A DNA stretch of 64,000 nt from Takifugu bimaculatus. Lineage: Eukaryota > Chordata > Actinopteri > Tetraodontiformes > Tetraodontidae. Each line of letters begins with the position of its first letter. The first letter of the stretch is position 1. The notes under the pieces are model-generated. The model was not told where the DNA came from. It worked only from the letters and a program-made list of their open reading frames with translations, and ran no database searches. The translations under genes were made by a program, and so were the position numbers. The DNA is taken from assembly GCA_004026145.2 (NCBI GenBank), contig SWLE01000859.1, forward strand, positions 1 to 64,000. Direction: 5' to 3'. Of the stretch, positions 60,980 through 64,000 are shown one piece after another.

Positions 60980-63939
60980 GGGTTGGGGTTCTGCTCCAGA
61001 CGGAACAGGAGCTGGTCCTGGTCGTAAACATCTCACCACATTTTCCCCCAGAGCGACAGAATAAAGTCCTCGTGCCCTCAGAACCGCCCCCCCGAGACCC
61101 AACTACAGATCAGGCCCACTGCATTCTGGGTTGTGAGTCCGACTTGCACATTAGAAAAATGACTGAAGCTGCTTCTCCAGTCAAAGTGCTGTAACCATGG
61201 TAACCAGGTGAGCTGCACAGCTGCTGCTCCTCACAGGATCCACCTTCATCCACCAGCACCAGGAGACCTGGGGCCCAGCCTGGAGGAGACGCCTGTGTTC
61301 ACAGGACACCTGGGCTGGACCATCAGCCACGCGTCCCCGACGCGTCCCCATCCTGTCCCCATCCCGTCCCCGACACGTCCCCGACACGTCCCCATCCCGT
61401 CCCCGACCCGTCCCCATCCCGTCCCGTCCCCATCCCGTCCCCGACACGTCCCCATCCCGTCCCCGACCCGTCCCCATCCCGTCCCGTCCCCATCCCGTCC
61501 CCGACACGTCCCCATCCCGTCCCCGACACGTCCCCATCCCGTCCCCATCCCGTCCCCGACCCGTCCTGTTTCTTCACACTCCCGACCAACCGGCCGACCC
61601 TGCTGATTCTGATGACATCAGAGGGCGGCGCTGACGTGGGGCAGCACCAGGGAGGGTTCAGGTCAGACCTGAAGGACACATCAACTCTGCTCCTGGTTCC
61701 TACTAAAAACATCAGACTTGATCTGATTAGAAGAGTCAAGTATTAAGAGAATGCTAGTTAGCAGCAAGCTTCACCCAGCAGAGAATCACCTGAAACCAAC
61801 ACCATCATCACAGCTCCAACAGCTACTCTGTTGCCCTGGCAACCACAAAGTCGCCCAACACACTTCCTGTTACCTCCCAGTTCCACTGAAAGTCCTAAAA
61901 CATGAAATGCAGTAAAATATAAGGATGAAATGTTGGTTGGAGACTGTGCCTGATGATTAAACCCTTTTTATCAGTCCAATATTAGTTGTGAATGACCTTC
62001 ATGCTTTAACCTTTGCTAAAGGTCATTCGATGGCTGAATTGTTCAGTCCAGTAAAACGAAAACTAAGATGAGCATTAAGAATGAAGGGATCATTGTTCTG
62101 AAACCGTTAATAACTGCTCTGCTCAGGAAGTGGCGGCGGGTCGCCGGAGCTGTCCTGTCCTGACTGGGCCTGACCATGGACGTGGTCCAGCAGGTCCAGC
62201 AGGTCCAGCATCCCCTCACTCCTGTCTCCATCCTGGTGGTGTTTCCAACCACAGCGGTCTCCGTGCAGGTTTCGTGCTCTCTGCTGATGCTGGTGTGGGT
62301 GGATGCAGGGTCCGCCTGATGATGGCATGGGTTCTGCACCCTGTGGCTTGAACCAACAACCCTCAACCGACGGAGCTGCCACCGCCCCTCCGTTAAAAAA
62401 GCCTTTTCTGTTGGAAGGGAAATCCAACTTGCTCCCACTGTGACCATGAAATGACCTCCAGCTCTGTTCTGGCCCGGTCCAGCTGGTCCACACGTCTACT
62501 GCCGCCTCCTGTCAGCTCCATTTCTGCTGACAGCATTCGGTGTCTTAGTTTGAGTGGAGTCAAATGTAGGAGAAAGTGGGCCGCTCATGTGTGCACAGCT
62601 AAAGGTCACGTTCTGCTGTTGAGGGGAGCAGAACATCATGAGTAGTGTGATTCTAAAGATTGCTGTGCAGTGCTGACTGGGCTTTCTGCCTCTCCAGCCC
62701 TGCCACCCCTCCCCCCGCATCCAGTCCAAACCAAAAACAGCATCAAAGCAATCAAAATGGTAATGTTAGGCATGAATGGGGCCCATCCCCCTCCTCCTCC
62801 TCCTGCATGAAACTCTGCAGACTTTTCTCCGCTCCATGTTAGAGGGGGGAGCTTCCACCCCTGTTTGCTCTCAAAATGGAAGCTTCCACTACCAAACAGA
62901 GGAGAAGAGCAGAGGAAATACAGTTGAGCACAAACAACTGGGATTTAAAGTTGGGATCCAGGCCAAACTGGATTAACAGCTGCCTGGTTTCTTTTGTCAC
63001 GGGGAACAACTTAAATGGCTTCGACTGCAACATCAACTGATTTCAGCCGCATTCCACAGGAAACGGGTCGATTAAATGCAGACGTGAGGGGGGCGGAGGG
63101 AGCCTCGAAACCGTGAAAATAAAGCAGACACGACGAGTTGCCAAACACGAGTCGACATTTTCTCCTGCGAATTCATCTTGTTCTTGATGTGCAAAGTTGT
63201 GTGCGCTGGCGCCGGGGCTGGGACCGACCGGCGGGGCGGGCGGTGCGGAGGAGCCGGCGGAGCTGACCGCGGTGCTGAACACCGGCCGCCCGCTGTCCCC
63301 GCCGCATCCTCCCGCAACAGCTGCCACACAAACCCCAACACAAACCCAACACAACCGAACCGCACAGGTGCACAATCTACGCCGCTTTCAGCCATTAAAT
63401 AAGAGTAGGAAAGTGAGAGCGTACCCGCCAGCCAATCACAGGCGCCGCTGCACGTCACGTGACCCGCGAGAAATAATACCAGCAGACTAAGTATAAAGTA
63501 ATAAACGGGGTGTTTAAATACACCGAAGACACGAAAAGGCACCGATGTGACTCAATGAACGACTCGATTACCGAGCGAAACTTCAGCGAACGTGTCGGTC
63601 GGACAGTCCGCTAGTTAGCCCAGCTGCTGCCTGATTAGCCTCCACCGTTACTCTCCAGAAACATGTCGACCTGCTCAAAATGGACGCTAAAATGTTCGGA
63701 ACTGCACAACTTTGGCAGCAGAGAGCCTTAGCTTGAAAGCTAACTGTCACCAGAACACAGCAGAAAAGCTGCCCACTTCGCACCCACACAAAGGCTCTGG
63801 CTTGTTCCGAAGACACAAAAGCTCCTAGAATGGACAGATAAAGGTGAAAAAAGCCAAATGGAACTGGTCTTACTTGTTTATCGCTCAGGGCTGTTAGTCT
63901 TGTTTGTCTGTCGTGCACTTGCCTCGTAAGCTCCCCATC
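50361..63939 (-). CDS. phf21b: phf21b-like PHD-finger gene (partial, frame-disrupted)
   Basis: Chromatin-associated PHD protein of the BHC80 family, nuclear; the paralogue PHF21A reads unmethylated H3K4 in the LSD1-CoREST complex. Exons in minus-strand order: 63874-63939, 53859-53951, 53480-53793, 53288-53405, 53126-53177, 52952-53029, 51996-52050, 51721-51743, 51398-51555, 51250-51316, 50750-50853, 50361-50476. All but one junction have clear GT-AG sites, and the peptides line up in order with mammalian PHF21B: KLAFMVALGLVTTEHLE, IQAKRQERKRRSTANPAYSG, PHD finger, SYVTHKT, coiled coil. Yet exon lengths 314, 118 and 78, the PHD-exon donor phase and the last exon break the frame (see findings). 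The 5' end lies beyond 64 kb. Convergent with arhgap8, as in human 22q13. Whether it makes full-length protein is open. Confidence 0.82.
50750..51316 (-). CDS. phf21b: phf21b exons: SYVTHKT and leucine-rich coiled coil
   Basis: 51250-51316 (67 nt) encodes SWPHNFIQSYVTHKT. 50750-50853 (104 nt) encodes EEKRRLLRRNNELKNEQLYL through KKLSDTIK, a predicted coiled coil. Phases join correctly. The intron between them is filled with the CA/CACG array at 50860-51240. Confidence 0.85.
50860..51240. repeat. CA/CACG microsatellite in phf21b intron
   Basis: (CA)n with CACGCACG interruptions, and three copies of a GCCATCAGTGTTTGTTCTC island between CA runs (about 51087-51108, 51149-51169, 51212-51231). Confidence 0.94.
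51398..51555 (-). CDS. phf21b: phf21b exon: PHD zinc finger
   Basis: Encodes EHEDHCAVCTEDGELQPCHN and on to YCPKCQK. All eight zinc ligands of the C4HC3 PHD finger are present with standard spacing (C-x2-C-x8-C-x2-C-x4-H-x2-C-x14-C-x2-C). The only good donor (AA|GTACTG) leaves phase 2, while the next exon needs phase 0. Read-through into the 81-bp intron adds about 30 codons and stops. Confidence 0.88.
51721..52050 (-). CDS. phf21b: phf21b exons: RKRVPSHYLDTSLFLTAR and DTEDFCWK
   Basis: Exon 51996-52050 (55 nt) and a 23-nt microexon 51721-51743, both with clean splice sites and compatible phases. They align with RKRLASNYLNNPLFLTAR and NEDPCWK of PHF21B. Confidence 0.82.
52141..52945 (+). mobile_element. 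CR1/Rex1-like LINE 3' fragment, decayed
   Basis: Plus-strand remnants of the reverse-transcriptase C-terminal region: SVRNLGVTFDQ, SAFFHLRNISKIRKLL, SRLDYCDSLLSGCP, LKKLQLIQNAAARVLTGT, HRGHMTPH. Frame slips occur between them. These are hallmark peptides of the Rex1/CR1 clade in fish. A CT-rich stretch and ATAAAGAGTGAG near 52932-52945 may be its 3' UTR. It sits antisense in a phf21b intron. Confidence 0.75.
52952..53405 (-). CDS. phf21b: phf21b exons: VIIIQPQ, KLAFMVALGLV, QAKRQERKRR
   Basis: 53288-53405 (118 nt) starts VIIIQPQ and should end KDEDPE or EDEDPE, but its entry frame meets TGA at 53298-53300; one extra base near 53302-53305 explains it. 53126-53177 (52 nt) and its phase are as expected. 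52952-53029 (78 nt) encodes the basic stretch AKRQERKRRSTANPAYSG. One extra C in the GGCCC run near 52966-52970 moves LLEPE out of frame. Confidence 0.8.
53480..53951 (-). CDS. phf21b: phf21b exons: LGTLAALPIK...VLPQ and VRPKTQIPDSLP region
   Basis: Exon 53859-53951 (93 nt) encodes LGTLAALPIK through LTGQAAAVLPQ. Exon 53480-53793 (314 nt) begins VRPKTQIPDSLP and ends VAYAIIAAASP through VSEAVK, both as in PHF21B, but in two different frames. The entry frame stops at 53551-53553 (TAG) and the exit frame has TAA at 53666-53668, so one base is missing between about 53553 and 53666. Confidence 0.8.
55220..55770. repeat. TCATCATCACTATCACCA array and CA/CTC microsatellite
   Basis: An 18-21 bp TCATCTTCATCATCACTATC unit (55220-55420), then compound CACACACTCTCACACAGG (55505-55770). 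Confidence 0.93.
56430..56955. repeat. (TG)n with GAGAG interruptions
   Basis: GTGTGTGAGAGTGTGTG modules over 525 bp, preceded by a 23-base poly-C at 56383-56405. Confidence 0.95.
57061..57766. repeat. 39-bp minisatellite
   Basis: About 18 nearly perfect 39-bp units, core GCAGTGCATGCTGGGATACC followed by TCCCCCTGACCCCGGGGCT; CTC/CCC and ACCCTGG variants occur. 39 is 13 codons, so several frames stay open through the array. Confidence 0.97.
57921..58100. repeat. (CAGG/CAGA)n tetranucleotide array
   Basis: About 45 CAGG/CAGA units; the complement of the CTGC/CTGT array type at 29.4-30.0 kb. Confidence 0.95.
58811..59217. repeat. 26-bp GCTGGCTAACCACGCGCTAC minisatellite
   Basis: About 15-16 copies of GCTGGCTAACCACGCGCTAC-AGCCCC with CTCGCG and CACACG variants. 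Confidence 0.96.
60065..60215. repeat. Tandem duplication of about 67-70 bp
   Basis: Two near-identical copies beginning AGCTCCAGCAGGTCCCCGAC and ending in CTCCTGGGGCCTCC. Confidence 0.9.
60838..60978. repeat. (CACT)n/(CA)n microsatellite
   Basis: CACTCACA units, then about 80 bp of pure CA. Confidence 0.95.
61335..61560. repeat. GTCCCCATCCCGTCCCCGAC minisatellite
   Basis: GTCCCCATCCC and GTCCCCGAC(A/C)C modules alternating over about 225 bp, with a duplicated 60-bp higher-order block. Confidence 0.94.
63180..63480 (-). promoter_or_regulatory. CpG-rich patch, possible internal phf21b promoter
   Basis: High CpG density. On the minus strand an upstream GTCACGTGAC E-box and a TGATTGGCT inverted CCAAT box (about 63430-63440) precede GC-rich DNA. 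It lies about 0.4 kb downstream of the 63874-63939 exon, within the long intron. Direction and function are uncertain. Confidence 0.35.
63874..63939 (-). CDS. phf21b: phf21b exon: N-terminal helix
   Basis: 66 nt, phase 0/0, TTGTAG acceptor and GTAAGA donor. Encodes DGELTRQVHDRQTRLTALSD-KQ, matching the family segment that ends ALSDKQ (B type) or ALSEKQ (A type). The true start codon is upstream, outside the window. Confidence 0.85.
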
Positions 63940-64000
63940 CTACAATCGAATAAAACAGTGCAAATGACCATTTTTGAAACAATGAAACTTCACAGCACAA

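Larger units (their letters stand above)
53952..63873 (-). other. phf21b 9.9-kb intron, repeat-rich
   Basis: No further exon recognised. It holds arrays at 55220-55420, 55505-55770, 56430-56955, 57061-57766, 57921-58100, 58811-59217, 60065-60215, 60838-60978 and 61335-61560, a poly-C run (56383-56405) and a CpG-rich patch near 63.2-63.5 kb. Confidence 0.55.

Noticed and set aside
62280..62395. Second tRNA-like segment (minus strand, GGTTCAAGCC box)
   Set aside because: A and B boxes are only about 25 bp apart, too close for a tRNA; at most a SINE scrap.

Overview
The window is vertebrate nuclear DNA, almost certainly from a ray-finned fish with a compact genome. It has intronless Kv1 channel genes, histone genes ending in the metazoan 3' stem-loop, short GT-AG introns (some about 80 bp), a decayed CR1/Rex1-like LINE, and very many microsatellites and minisatellites. 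By hand tally roughly a fifth of the sequence is tandem repeat. There is no bacterial or viral gene, operon, CRISPR array or new defence-type system that I can support.

Layout. 1-1.9 kb: the 5' part of cnot2 on the minus strand, running off the left edge. 2.3-6.0 kb: five replication-dependent histone genes, H2A(+), H4(+), H3.2(+), H4(-), H2B(-), with no H1. The two H4 genes and their 3' flanks are arms of an inverted repeat with H3 in the loop. 6-14.7 kb: non-coding DNA and tandem arrays, with one unexplained candidate terminal exon. 14.7-36.9 kb: three single-exon Shaker-type genes, all on the minus strand: kcna5 (14730-16406), kcna1 (26087-27580) and kcna6 (35486-36889). Read on their own strand the order is kcna6-kcna1-kcna5, as in the mammalian 12p13 cluster, packed into 22 kb. 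37-47.7 kb: almost only arrays and unassigned DNA. 47.7-48.2 kb: broken arhgap8-like exons on the plus strand. 50.3-64 kb: a phf21b-like PHD-finger gene on the minus strand, twelve recognisable exons, running off the right edge. The tail-to-tail arhgap8/phf21b layout matches human 22q13.31.

How the genes relate. The histones package newly made DNA in S phase. The Kv1 proteins assemble as tetrameric voltage-gated K+ channels that repolarise nerve and muscle. cnot2 (CCR4-NOT deadenylase) and phf21b (chromatin reader) act in gene regulation. The sets are linked by ancestry, not by a shared pathway.

Most interesting: (1) phf21b keeps its protein-level match and nearly all splice sites, but at least five single-base frame breaks fall in about 1.2 kb of exon, and arhgap8 next to it is also broken, while about 6.4 kb of histone and Kv1 coding sequence has none; (2) near-identity of the three kcna genes over S4-S6 at synonymous sites, which suggests gene conversion; (3) the H4-H3-H4 palindrome; (4) an Asp-to-His change before the kcna6 pore helix; (5) long arrays that carry transcription-factor-like motifs.
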